From Actinomadura macra NBRC 14102 (lineage in GTDB: Bacteria > Actinomycetota > Actinomycetes > Streptosporangiales > Streptosporangiaceae), in the NCBI RefSeq assembly GCF_001552215.1, contig NZ_BCQT01000004.1:310001-374000 (forward strand): a stretch of DNA of 64,000 nt, read 5' to 3'. A program made the position numbers and the translations under genes. The notes below the pieces were generated by a model. That model was not told where the DNA came from. It ran no database searches and saw only the letters and a list, made by a program, of their open reading frames with translations. Every line of letters begins with the position of its first letter. Positions within the stretch are counted from its first letter, which is position 1. This document shows positions 8,326-16,232 of this stretch, one piece after another.

Positions 8326-9042
8326 ATGGCCCGCTCGGATTCGAGTAAAGACACCCCCCGCGAACCCGCGCCCGAGAGGACGGCGGCCCCGCGACGCCTT
8401 CCCTGGCGTGGGCTCCGCGCGCCCCTGCTGCTGGTCGTGGCGACCATCGCGCTCGTGCTGCTTGCCCAGCTCACCCTGGGCAAGCTGCCCCACTGGATGA
8501 ACCCGTTCGGCGAGGAGACCAAGGACCGCAGCGGCCCCGCCCTGCTCCAGTCGATCCGCGACCTGCACCGGTACGAGGCGGCCAGCGGCAACTTCCAGGT
8601 CATCGTGGACCTGGAGAAGGACGCCAAGTTCCTGCCGGACGCCGTACGCGGCAAGCGGACGCTCTTCATCGGCAACGGGTCCGTCGACGCCTATGTGGAC
8701 TTCTCCAAGGTGGCCTCCGGCGCCATCAAGGTGAACCCGGACCGGACGTCCGCGACCATCACCCTGCCGGAGGCCCAACTGGAGCCGACGAACCTCGACT
8801 CGAAGCGCAGTTACGTGTTCTCCACCGAACGCGGCCTGTTCAACCGTTTCGGTGACTTCTTCAGCGGCAACCCGAACGACCAGCAGCAGCTCTACATCCT
8901 GGCGAGCCAGAAGATCCAGGCCGCCGCGAACGAGAGCGGGCTGCGGCAGCGCGCGAACGCCAACACCAAGCTCATGCTGGAGAACATGCTCAAGGCCCTG
9001 GGCTTCACGACGGTGACCGTCCGGCAGACCGCGCCGCAGTGA
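8326..9042 (+). CDS. DUF4230 family membrane-anchored protein
   Basis: A 238-residue protein. A basic cytoplasmic leader (about 1-30) precedes one transmembrane helix (about 31-49, APLLLVVATIALVLL). A long extracytoplasmic domain of the DUF4230 type follows, with YEAASGNFQVIVDLEKD, a GKRTLFIGNGSVDAYVDFSKV block and a charged C-terminal helix. The family is widespread and its function is unknown. The ATG at 8326 is preferred because the hydrophobic anchor follows at a normal distance; the frame upstream is not conserved in composition. It is convergent with the thiolase gene. Confidence 0.82.
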   Translation: MARSDSSKDTPREPAPERTAAPRRLPWRGLRAPLLLVVATIALVLLAQLTLGKLPHWMNPFGEETKDRSGPALLQSIRDLHRYEAASGNFQVIVDLEKDAKFLPDAVRGKRTLFIGNGSVDAYVDFSKVASGAIKVNPDRTSATITLPEAQLEPTNLDSKRSYVFSTERGLFNRFGDFFSGNPNDQQQLYILASQKIQAAANESGLRQRANANTKLMLENMLKALGFTTVTVRQTAPQ

Positions 9043-9091
9043 CACACACCCCGCTGAGCCGCCGACCCGTGAGCGGAGCCCCAGCCCGCAC

Positions 9092-9113
9092 GCGAGCGCG
9101 ATGCAGCGCTCGC
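9092..9113. terminator. Hairpin between convergent DUF4230 and thiolase genes
   Basis: GCGAGCGC (9092-9099) and GCGCTCGC (9106-9113) form a perfect 8 bp stem with a six-base loop. It lies between two convergent stop codons, which suits a bidirectional terminator. Confidence 0.5.
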
Positions 9114-9146
9114 CACGGCCCGGTCGGTGGCGAGCCGCCAGGCGAG

Positions 9147-10337
9147 CTACCGAGCCGGGACGCGGATCACCAATGCGTCGCCCTGTCCGCCGCCGCCGCA
9201 CAGGCCCGCCGCGCCGACGCCGCCGCCGCGCCGACGCAGCTCGTAGGCCAGGTGCAGGACGATGCGGGCGCCCGACATGCCGACCGGGTGACCGAGGGCG
9301 ATGGCGCCGCCGTTGACGTTGACCTTCTCGGGGTCGACGCCGAGATCGCGTATCGACTGGACGCCGACCGCCGCGAACGCCTCGTTGATCTCGATCAGGT
9401 CCAGGTCGTCCACGGTCAGGCCCTCCTTGCCGAGGGCGTGCGCGATCGCGTTGGACGGCTGGGACTGGAGCGAGTTGTCCGGGCCGGCGACGTTGCCGTG
9501 CGCGCCGATCTCGGCGAGCCAGCTCAGCCCGAGCTCAAGCGCCTTGGCCTTGGACATCACCACGACCGCGGCGGCGCCGTCGGAGATCTGCGAGGACGAG
9601 CCGGCGGTGATCGTCCCCTCCTTGCTGAACGCGGGGCGCAGCCGTGCGAGGGACTCGGCGGTGGTGTCGCCGCGCACGCCCTCGTCCGTCGCGAAGACGA
9701 CCGGCTCGCCGCGCCGCTGCGGGATCTCCACCGGCGCGATCTCCTCGTCGAACACGCCGTTCTTGATGGCCTCGGCGGCGCGCTGGTGGGAGCGCGCGGA
9801 GAATGCGTCCTGCTCCTCGCGGGTGATGCTCAGCCTGGTGTTGTGGTGCTCTGTCGACTCGCCCATGGAGACGCCGTCGAAGGCGTCGGTGAGCGCGTCC
9901 AGCGCCATGTGGTCGAGGAGCTCGACCGACCCGTACTTGTAACCGCCGCGCGACTTGGGCAGCAGGTGCGGCGCCTGCGTCATGGACTCCATGCCGCCCG
10001 CCACGACGATGTCGAACTCGCCCGCCCTGATCAGCTGGTCGGCCAGGGCGATCGCGTCCAGCCCGGACAGGCACACCTTGTTGATCGTGACCGAGGGGAC
10101 GCTCATGGGGATGCCCGCCTTGACCGCCGCCTGCCGGGACGGGATCTGCCCCGCGCCCGCCTGGAGCACCTGCCCGAGGATCACGTACTGCACCTGGTCG
10201 CCGGACACGCCGGCCCGGTCCAGCGCCGCCTTGATCACGTGTGCGCCGAGGTCGGCGGCGGAGAAGTCCTTCAGCGAGCCGAGAAGGCGCCCGATGGGGG
10301 TGCGGGCACCGGCGACGATCACGGACGTGGCGGTCAT
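9147..10337 (-). CDS. Acetyl-CoA C-acetyltransferase (thiolase)
   Basis: Condenses two acetyl-CoA to acetoacetyl-CoA or performs the reverse thiolytic step. The 396-residue protein has the full catalytic set: Cys89 in [21 protein letters not shown] with the catalytic histidine, and the second cysteine in CGGGGQGDA. The ATG at 10335-10337 has GGAGG seven bases upstream. It is divergent from the methylmalonyl-CoA epimerase gene, an arrangement also seen from memory in Streptomyces. The pair links acetyl-CoA units with propionyl/methylmalonyl-CoA metabolism. Confidence 0.93.
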   Translation of the reverse strand: MTATSVIVAGARTPIGRLLGSLKDFSAADLGAHVIKAALDRAGVSGDQVQYVILGQVLQAGAGQIPSRQAAVKAGIPMSVPSVTINKVCLSGLDAIALADQLIRAGEFDIVVAGGMESMTQAPHLLPKSRGGYKYGSVELLDHMALDALTDAFDGVSMGESTEHHNTRLSITREEQDAFSARSHQRAAEAIKNGVFDEEIAPVEIPQRRGEPVVFATDEGVRGDTTAESLARLRPAFSKEGTITAGSSSQISDGAAAVVVMSKAKALELGLSWLAEIGAHGNVAGPDNSLQSQPSNAIAHALGKEGLTVDDLDLIEINEAFAAVGVQSIRDLGVDPEKVNVNGGAIALGHPVGMSGARIVLHLAYELRRRGGGVGAAGLCGGGGQGDALVIRVPAR

Positions 10338-10443
10338 GCGGGGGCCTCCAGAGTGGCGCTGCGGCGACGTTTGCCACCATACCCAGCACGACGACACGAG
10401 CTCCCATTCGGCACCGTCTGAGCACTATGAGGGAGAAACGCCC

Positions 10444-10866
10444 ATGCTGACGCGCATCGACCACATCGGCATCGCCTGCCACGACCTGGAGGCGACCGTC
10501 GCGTTCTACAAGCGGACGTACGGCTTCGACGACCCGCACTACGAGGTGAACGAGGAGCAGGGCGTCCGCGAGGCGATGCTCAAAATCAACGACACCGGCG
10601 ACGGCGCCGCGAGCTATCTCCAGCTGATCGAGCCGATCCGGGAGGACTCGGCGGTCGCCAAGTGGCTCGCGAAGAACGGCGAGGGCGTCCACCACATCGC
10701 CTTCGGCACCGACGGCGACGTGGCGGACGAGGCCGCGGGCATCGCCGGCAAGGGCGTACGCGTGCTGTACGAGGCGCCCCGGAACGGCTCGATGGGCTCC
10801 TTGATCAACTTTCTGCACCCGAAGGACTGCCACGGCGTGCTGACGGAGATCGTCCAGAAGCCTTGA
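10444..10866 (+). CDS. mce: Methylmalonyl-CoA epimerase
   Basis: Interconverts the R and S epimers of methylmalonyl-CoA between propionyl-CoA carboxylase and methylmalonyl-CoA mutase. The protein has 140 residues and two glyoxalase-type beta-alpha-beta-beta-beta modules. DHIGIACHDLEATVAFY supplies the first metal histidine, and HHIAFGT and the terminal LTEIV glutamate supply further ligands. The ATG at 10444 follows GGGAGAAAC. The B12-dependent mutase itself is not in the window, but a cobalamin adenosyltransferase gene lies at 26696-27346. Confidence 0.92.
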   Translation: MLTRIDHIGIACHDLEATVAFYKRTYGFDDPHYEVNEEQGVREAMLKINDTGDGAASYLQLIEPIREDSAVAKWLAKNGEGVHHIAFGTDGDVADEAAGIAGKGVRVLYEAPRNGSMGSLINFLHPKDCHGVLTEIVQKP

Positions 10867-11227
10867 CGGCTTCCGACACGCCGTCCGCTACCACATGATC
10901 TTCCGGGGAAGGCGGCACACGGACGCGACCGGATCGTGACGTGTTCGATATCACCGGAGCAACTGGGCGGGCACAGACCGCCACCCTGTGACCATTCGGA
11001 CACATCTGGTGCATTTGTGGTGCCCGCACCTGGGCACCTGAGGCCGGGGCGAGCGAGGTTGCGAACCAGACAAAACACGCAGCGCGTCAAGATGAGCCCC
11101 CAACACGGCAGTGTCGGGAGTACGCTTCATTCGCCGGAAGAGGTCTGGGGCACTGCGCCCGTTCATGCCAGGCGATCAACCGGTCCCCGGAACTACCCGT
11201 AGCCCCGTCACATCAGGATTGAGCCAC
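10867..11227. other. Intergenic region between mce and the Scy-like gene
   Basis: A gene-free stretch of 361 bases. The one clear structure is GTGCCC-GCACCT-GGGCAC near 11020, a 6 bp hairpin that may end mce or act as an operator. The promoter of the coiled-coil gene is presumably here, but I cannot assign it with confidence. Confidence 0.5.
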
Positions 11228-12553
11228 ATGCAGTCCGACATCGACGCCCAGCTCAGCAACTTCTTTGAAGACACGCCCCCGCGCGAGTTCGACGTGGTGC
11301 TTCGCGGCTACGACCGGCACCAGGTCGACGAGCACATCAAACAGCTCGACAACGAGGTCCGGCAGACCCGCGAGCAGACCCAGGCCCTGCAGCGGGAGCT
11401 GTCGGACGCCCATCGTCAGCTGCAGGAGCAGGAACGTCCCACCTACTCCGGCCTCGGCGCGCGCATCGAGCAACTGCTGAGGCTCGCCGAGGAACAAGCC
11501 ACCGAACTCGTCCAGGCGGCCCGCTCCGAGGCGAACGAGATCAAGGCCGCGGCCAAGGTCGACGCCGCCGAGCAGCGCGCCACAGCCGAGAACGACGCCT
11601 CCGAGCTGCGCGCCAACGCGCAACGCGAGGGCGACGACATGCGGGGCGCCGCCGAACGCGAGGCCGAGGAGGTGCGCACCTCCGCCCGCCGCGAGGCCGA
11701 CGAGCTGACCTCCACGACCGAGCGCGAGGTCGCCAAGCTGCGCGCCACCGCCGACCACGAGGTCGCCGAGAAGCGCGCCGCCGCCGAACGCGAGATCGCC
11801 AAGCTGCGCACGACCACCGAGCGCGAGGTCGCGCAGCTGCGCGCGTCCACCAAGCGCGAGCGGGACGAGATCCTCACGACCGCCAAGCGCCAGGCGGACG
11901 AGATGCGGGCCCAGGCCCAGCGCATCCTGGAGGAGAGCGAGGCTCAGCGGGCTCAGGCCGAGGCCGAGTTCGAGATCCAGCTGGCCGCCCGCCGCGAGGA
12001 GGCCGACCGGCAGGACGCCGAGCGCCACTCCGCGGCGCAGGCGGCCACGCAGAAGCTCGTCGCCGAGGCCGAACAGCGTGCCGCTTCCGCCGAGCAGCGT
12101 GCCGCCAAGGCCACCCAGCAGGCGGAGCAGACGCGGCGCGAGGCCGACTCGCACGCCAAGCAGCTCATGGCCAACGCCCGCAAGAACTCCGACAACGTCA
12201 TCGCCGAGGCCAAGTCGCAGGCCGAGCAGCTGCTCGCCGAGACCAAGGCCGAGGCCGACCGCGTCCGCACCGCCGCGCAGCGCCAGGTCGACGAGCTGAC
12301 CCGGCAGCGCGACAGCATCACCAGCCACCTCAACCAGCTGCGCCAGCTCATCGGCGGCGTGGCACCGGCGATGGGTGGCGACCCCGAGCTGGCCGCGGCT
12401 CCGGAGAAGGCGGCCATCCCGGCCGCCGAGCCCAAGCCGACCCCGGCTCAGCAGCCCCAGCAGAAGCAGCCCGCCGCGGCCAAGGCCGCGTCCGGGAAGC
12501 CGGCGCAGGGCAAGAAGTCCGACGAGGACGACGAGGACTGGTGGCAGGAGTGA
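11228..12553 (+). CDS. Scy/FilP-like DivIVA-domain coiled-coil cytoskeletal protein
   Basis: A 441-residue, almost wholly helical protein expected to form filaments at the growing pole. Residues about 18-60 are a DivIVA-like segment (FDVVLRGYDRHQVDEHI). Residues 93-235 comprise thirteen uninterrupted 11-residue (hendecad) units of the type ELRANAQREGD, EVRTSARREAD, KLRATADHEVA. A looser coiled coil runs to about 375, then a Pro/Ala/Gln/Lys tail ends in an acidic KKSDEDDEDWWQE. Hendecad-rich coiled coils are known for the Streptomyces Scy/FilP proteins, and the position just after mce matches scy. It is far shorter than Scy (over 1,200 residues) and longer than FilP. The ATG at 11228 is preceded by AGGATTGAG. 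Confidence 0.85.
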   Translation: MQSDIDAQLSNFFEDTPPREFDVVLRGYDRHQVDEHIKQLDNEVRQTREQTQALQRELSDAHRQLQEQERPTYSGLGARIEQLLRLAEEQATELVQAARSEANEIKAAAKVDAAEQRATAENDASELRANAQREGDDMRGAAEREAEEVRTSARREADELTSTTEREVAKLRATADHEVAEKRAAAEREIAKLRTTTEREVAQLRASTKRERDEILTTAKRQADEMRAQAQRILEESEAQRAQAEAEFEIQLAARREEADRQDAERHSAAQAATQKLVAEAEQRAASAEQRAAKATQQAEQTRREADSHAKQLMANARKNSDNVIAEAKSQAEQLLAETKAEADRVRTAAQRQVDELTRQRDSITSHLNQLRQLIGGVAPAMGGDPELAAAPEKAAIPAAEPKPTPAQQPQQKQPAAAKAASGKPAQGKKSDEDDEDWWQE

Positions 12554-12601
12554 CGGCCCGCCGGGCGCTCACCGGCGCCTGACCCGTCCAACGCGTAACC
12601 G

Positions 12602-12636
12602 GAAAGCCTAGAGGCACCGACTGCCTCTAGGCTTTC
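12602..12636 (+). terminator. Strong rho-independent-like terminator after the Scy-like gene
   Basis: Two perfectly complementary 15-base arms (12602-12616 and 12622-12636) flank the loop CCGAC. The outer right arm ends in CTTTC. It lies 48 bases after the coiled-coil gene and insulates it from the exporter gene. Confidence 0.85.
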
Positions 12637-12711
12637 TGTCATCTCATCCACGGAACGCGGTCTCGGTCCAGGCCGGTGTCCAGCGGATGCAGTACGGAAG
12701 AGGAGAACGGC

Positions 12712-14145
12712 GTGCCCGACGACACCCCCACCGAGGACCGTCCTGCGGTTCCGTCCGGCGACGACCGTCCAGACAACGGCGGCGCCGTTCCCTTCCCTTC
12801 CCCGCCCGCGGACAACGGATCTCCACTCGCTGACGACCCCGCGCCCGCCGACAAGCCCGAACCCGCTGACGACCCGGCGTCCGCCGACGCCGACGCGGCG
12901 ATGCCCAGCGGGGCCCTGGATCCGGACAAGACTGACAAGCCGTTCGGGGAGCGGGATCCCGCGACCGGAGGGCCGGTGGAGCGTCCGGTGCCCGCGCCCG
13001 TCGTCGAGCCGGTGGTGCCCGAGCCGGGCGCACCCGACCCGGCGCACGACATCGAGCAGCGCAAGCGCGAGGCCGGCGTCGACCACCTGTTCCCGTTCGG
13101 ACGACCCGGGGAGCCGATCGGCCGCGCGCACCCCTTCATCTTCGGGTTCACCGGCGCGCTCGGTGTGATCACCGCTTGGATGCTGGTGAAGGCCGCCACG
13201 AACGCCAAGTCCGTGATCGTGATGATCGTGGTGGCGATGTTCCTCGCGGTCGGTCTGAACCCGGCGGTGGAGCGGCTGCGCAGGCTCGGGCTGCCGCGCG
13301 GGCTGGCGGTCGGCTCCGTGTTCATGGGGGTGCTGGCGTTCTTCGCGGGCTTCGTGGCCTCGCTGGTGCAGCCGGTGTCCGAGCAGGTCACCGAACTCAG
13401 GAAGAACATTCCCGACTACGTCACGCAATTGCAGCACAACGAGCGCCTCGCCGACTGGGACAAGCGCTACGGATTGCTGGACCGTGCCCAGAAGGCGGTC
13501 AACAGCAAGGGTTTCCAGGACGGGCTCACCGACACCGCCACGGGGATTGGAAAGGTGGCGATCAACGGCGTCTTCCAGACGGTGACGATCCTGATCCTGA
13601 CGCTCTACTTCCTGAGTTCCCTGCCCCAGATCAAGGCATTCTTCTACCAGCTCGCACCGCGGTCCAGGCGGGCGCGGGTCGCGCTGCTCGGCGACGAGAT
13701 CCTCGACCGGATCGGCGGCTACGTCGCGGGACAGTTCACGATCGCGTTCATCGCGGGCCTCACGTCCTATATCTTCCTGGAGATCATGGGCGTGAAGTAC
13801 GCGCTCGCGCTGGCGCTGATCGTCGCCGTGAGCGACCTGATCCCGCTGGTCGGCGCCACGATCGGGGCGGTGGTCGTGTGCCTGGTGGCCTTCCTGACCG
13901 GCACGGTCACGGACGGCGTCGTCTGCGTGATCTTCTACGTCGTCTACCAGCAGGTGGAGAACTACGTCGTCTATCCGCGCGTCATGAAGCGTACGGTCGA
14001 CGTGCAGCCCGCGGTGACGATCGTGGCGGCGCTCATCGGCGCGGCGCTGCTCGGCGTGGTCGGCGCGCTGCTGGCGATCCCCACCGCGGCGGCGATCTCG
14101 CTGCTCATCCGCGAGGTCGTGATGCCCCGCCAGGAGACGCTCTAG
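12712..14145 (+). CDS. AI-2E family transporter
   Basis: A 477-residue inner-membrane protein of the AI-2 exporter superfamily. The first 120 residues are a hydrophilic Pro/Asp/Ala-rich cytoplasmic leader. The membrane domain then shows about eight helices: two at the start, a large soluble excursion around EQVTELRKNIPDYVTQL, and the family-typical GYVAGQFTIAFIAG and VGATIGAVVVCLVAF. The substrate is not known; family members export small molecules or ions. The GTG at 12712 has GAAGAGGAG at a good distance. Upstream in-frame codons lack a ribosome-binding site and run into the preceding terminator region. Confidence 0.86.
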   Translation: MPDDTPTEDRPAVPSGDDRPDNGGAVPFPSPPADNGSPLADDPAPADKPEPADDPASADADAAMPSGALDPDKTDKPFGERDPATGGPVERPVPAPVVEPVVPEPGAPDPAHDIEQRKREAGVDHLFPFGRPGEPIGRAHPFIFGFTGALGVITAWMLVKAATNAKSVIVMIVVAMFLAVGLNPAVERLRRLGLPRGLAVGSVFMGVLAFFAGFVASLVQPVSEQVTELRKNIPDYVTQLQHNERLADWDKRYGLLDRAQKAVNSKGFQDGLTDTATGIGKVAINGVFQTVTILILTLYFLSSLPQIKAFFYQLAPRSRRARVALLGDEILDRIGGYVAGQFTIAFIAGLTSYIFLEIMGVKYALALALIVAVSDLIPLVGATIGAVVVCLVAFLTGTVTDGVVCVIFYVVYQQVENYVVYPRVMKRTVDVQPAVTIVAALIGAALLGVVGALLAIPTAAAISLLIREVVMPRQETL

Positions 14146-14167
14146 CCGTCCTGCCCGGGGACGTTGG

Positions 14168-14959
14168 TCAATGGGTCGTGCGGGCGAGCGCGGTGGCGAA
14201 TTCGGCCACGGCCTGGTTGAAGAGATCGGGCTGCTCGACGGCGCACAGATGCCCGGCGCGCGGGATGACCAGGAGTTCGGCGTTCGGCAGGGCGTCGGCC
14301 ATGAGGCGGGCCTCGTCCTCGGTGGCGAGGGCGTCCTCGTCACCGACCATCACCAGCGCGGGCACCCGGAGGTTGCGCAGGGTCTCGAACGCCTCCGCGC
14401 GGCCCGCCATGGCGCGCTGCGCCCACGCGGCGGCCTGCGGCGGGGTGGCCTGGACGAGCCCCCGGATCCGGCCGTAAACGAGGGCGCGCTGCCGGAACGT
14501 CGTCGGCCCGACAAGTGCCGGCAGGGTCTCCTCCACCAGGACCTGGACGGTGCCTTCCCGTTCGAGGCGTTCGGCCTGCCGGAGCCGCCGCTCCCGCACG
14601 GGGTCGGTGTCGGCGCCGGCACGGGTACCGGCGAGCACGGCGCCGAGGACGAGTTCCGGATGGCGGCGGCACAGCGCCATGGCGACGTAGCCGCCCATGG
14701 ACAGGCCGCCCACGACGGCCCGCTGGAGGCCCCGCTGCTGGACGAGACGCGCAACGTCGTCGGCCATCGCGTCGATCGAGGGCTCCTCGGCGCCGAGCAC
14801 CGACCCGCCGAAGCCGCGCAGGTCAGGGGTGATCACGCGGAACCGGTCGGCGAGTGCCTCCCGTTGCGCAAGCCACATCGCGGACGAGAGGGGAAAGGCG
14901 TGCAGCAGCACGAGCGGCGTGCCGGAACCGACGTCCCTTGCGTAGAGCTGCACGGTCAT
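14168..14959 (-). CDS. Alpha/beta-fold hydrolase
   Basis: A 263-residue cytosolic alpha/beta hydrolase. LVLLHAFPLSSAMW forms the oxyanion region and DLRGFGGS follows strand 4. The nucleophile elbow is GGLSMGG with Ser87, the acid lies in MVGDEDALA, and His is in RAGHLC near 237, so the triad is complete. The layout resembles 3-oxoadipate enol-lactonase and BioH-type esterases, but the substrate is not readable. It is convergent with the AI-2E transporter gene and upstream of a second hydrolase gene on the same strand. Confidence 0.85.
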   Translation of the reverse strand: MTVQLYARDVGSGTPLVLLHAFPLSSAMWLAQREALADRFRVITPDLRGFGGSVLGAEEPSIDAMADDVARLVQQRGLQRAVVGGLSMGGYVAMALCRRHPELVLGAVLAGTRAGADTDPVRERRLRQAERLEREGTVQVLVEETLPALVGPTTFRQRALVYGRIRGLVQATPPQAAAWAQRAMAGRAEAFETLRNLRVPALVMVGDEDALATEDEARLMADALPNAELLVIPRAGHLCAVEQPDLFNQAVAEFATALARTTH

Positions 14960-15069
14960 TGCGTCCTCACGTCGACGTCACCGCTGGCCGCCGTGGGTAC
15001 GGCGGCTACGCAATCGTCACCCCGAACGGGGTCCGGTGAACACGTGTGGCCGTGATCGGTCGCGCCGAT

Positions 15070-15792
15070 TTAGCCGTCCGAATCGTCCCAATCAGTGGGG
15101 AGCGGGAAGGCGTCCGGCGCCACCCGCCGGACGATTTCGTTCAGAACGATGCGGACATACGGCTCGCCCACCCACAAATGCTTGGCATTGTCGACGGCAA
15201 TGATCTCCGCCTGCGGAATGCGTTTGAATCGTTCGTGAGCCTCCGCAGGGCGCAGATAGTCATCGAATTCGGGCACGAGCGCCACGACCGGCCGCCCATC
15301 GGCCCCCCATGCGTCCAGATCGGCGTCGGTCGCGCGGTGCAGCGGCGGGGAGAGCAGGATCGCCCCCTCGACCAGCGGGTCCCGCCCCCACTTGAGGGCC
15401 AGCTCGGTGCCGAACGACCACCCGAGCAGCCACGGGCGAGGCAGATCGTGGTACTCGGTGTACTCCAGCGCGGCGGCCACGTCGTACCGCTCGGTCTCCC
15501 CCTCGCCGAACTCGCCCTCGCTGGTGCCGCGCGCGGAGGTCGTGCCCCGCGTGTTGAAGCGCAGGACGGCCACATCGGCGAGCGCGGGCAGCCGGTAGGC
15601 CGCCTTGCGCAGGACGTGGCTGTCCATCATACCCTCGGCCGTGGGCAGCGGATGCAGGCAGACCAGCGTCGCCACCGGCGGCCGCTCCGGCGGCAGCGCC
15701 AGCTCGCCCACCAGCTCCAGCCCGTCGGAGGTGTGCAACGCGATCTCCGCGCGCCGAGCCGGCAGCACGGTCGCCGCCCTGATCTCCCCCAT
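15070..15792 (-). CDS. Alpha/beta hydrolase, dienelactone-hydrolase/S9-like
   Basis: A 240-residue hydrolase. LVCLHPLPTAEG marks the oxyanion loop, the nucleophile elbow is GWSFGTE, an acidic residue lies in EFDDY and histidine in NAKHLW. Similar proteins are annotated as alpha/beta hydrolases of the dienelactone hydrolase or short S9 group; the substrate is unknown. The ATG at 15790-15792 has GAGGGAGAG just before it. The gene for a small zinc-finger-like protein lies about 60 bases upstream on the same strand, so they may share a transcript. Confidence 0.82.
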   Translation of the reverse strand: MGEIRAATVLPARRAEIALHTSDGLELVGELALPPERPPVATLVCLHPLPTAEGMMDSHVLRKAAYRLPALADVAVLRFNTRGTTSARGTSEGEFGEGETERYDVAAALEYTEYHDLPRPWLLGWSFGTELALKWGRDPLVEGAILLSPPLHRATDADLDAWGADGRPVVALVPEFDDYLRPAEAHERFKRIPQAEIIAVDNAKHLWVGEPYVRIVLNEIVRRVAPDAFPLPTDWDDSDG

Positions 15793-15851
15793 CGCTCTCC
15801 CTCTCATGATCGCCCCCTGTGGGGCGCGTCTCGTGCTCCCGCGAGAACAGG

Positions 15852-16169
15852 TCAGTAGCGCGGGGCATTCCGGGAGCGCTGCGTGCGCGGCGCGCGGCGG
15901 CCCCGGGCCTGCCAGCACGGCCGGTGCCAGTGCCGCCGGTCGTCCGCGCCGCCCCGCCCGTCGGCCGGCCACGCCACGACATGGGCGACACCGGGCGGTA
16001 TCTCCTGATCACAGCCGGGGCACCGGTACGCCTTGCCCGCGTTCGCCCCGGAGATCATCCGGACGACCCAGTCGCCGTCCGGCCCCTCCTCGGTCTCCTC
16101 GACCCAGCCGCCTCCGCCGCCTCGCGGACGGGGGTCCGACATAGCGCGGCGGTTCTTGCGGGGGCTCAT
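15852..16169 (-). CDS. Small conserved actinobacterial protein with Cys/His cluster
   Basis: A 105-residue protein. A basic, glycine-rich N terminus is followed by EGPDGDWVVRMISGANAGK. A metal-binding-looking module then has CPGC, a histidine in GVAHVVAW, HWHRPCW and an Arg-rich tail. The four Cys/His positions suggest one zinc site. Homologues in Streptomyces are usually called hypothetical or, without clear basis, ATP/GTP-binding. The ATG at 16167-16169 starts the conserved MSPRKNRR. It precedes the hydrolase gene by about 60 bases. Confidence 0.7.
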   Translation of the reverse strand: MSPRKNRRAMSDPRPRGGGGGWVEETEEGPDGDWVVRMISGANAGKAYRCPGCDQEIPPGVAHVVAWPADGRGGADDRRHWHRPCWQARGRRAPRTQRSRNAPRY

Positions 16170-16232
16170 GGCCCCAGGATATTGCGCCTCCGCACGGCAC
16201 ACGGCCCCCCTCTCGATAGCCGGCGACGGCGG

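Noticed and set aside
11504..11932. Tandem DNA repeat with a 33-base period
   Set aside because: It reflects the hendecad coiled coil encoded by the Scy-like gene, not a separate repeat element; it is reported as a protein feature.
12448..14343. A 631-codon minus-strand frame opposite the AI-2E transporter gene
   Set aside because: It is low-complexity His/Arg/Asp-rich antisense translation, and the plus-strand gene has a ribosome-binding site and a recognised membrane domain.
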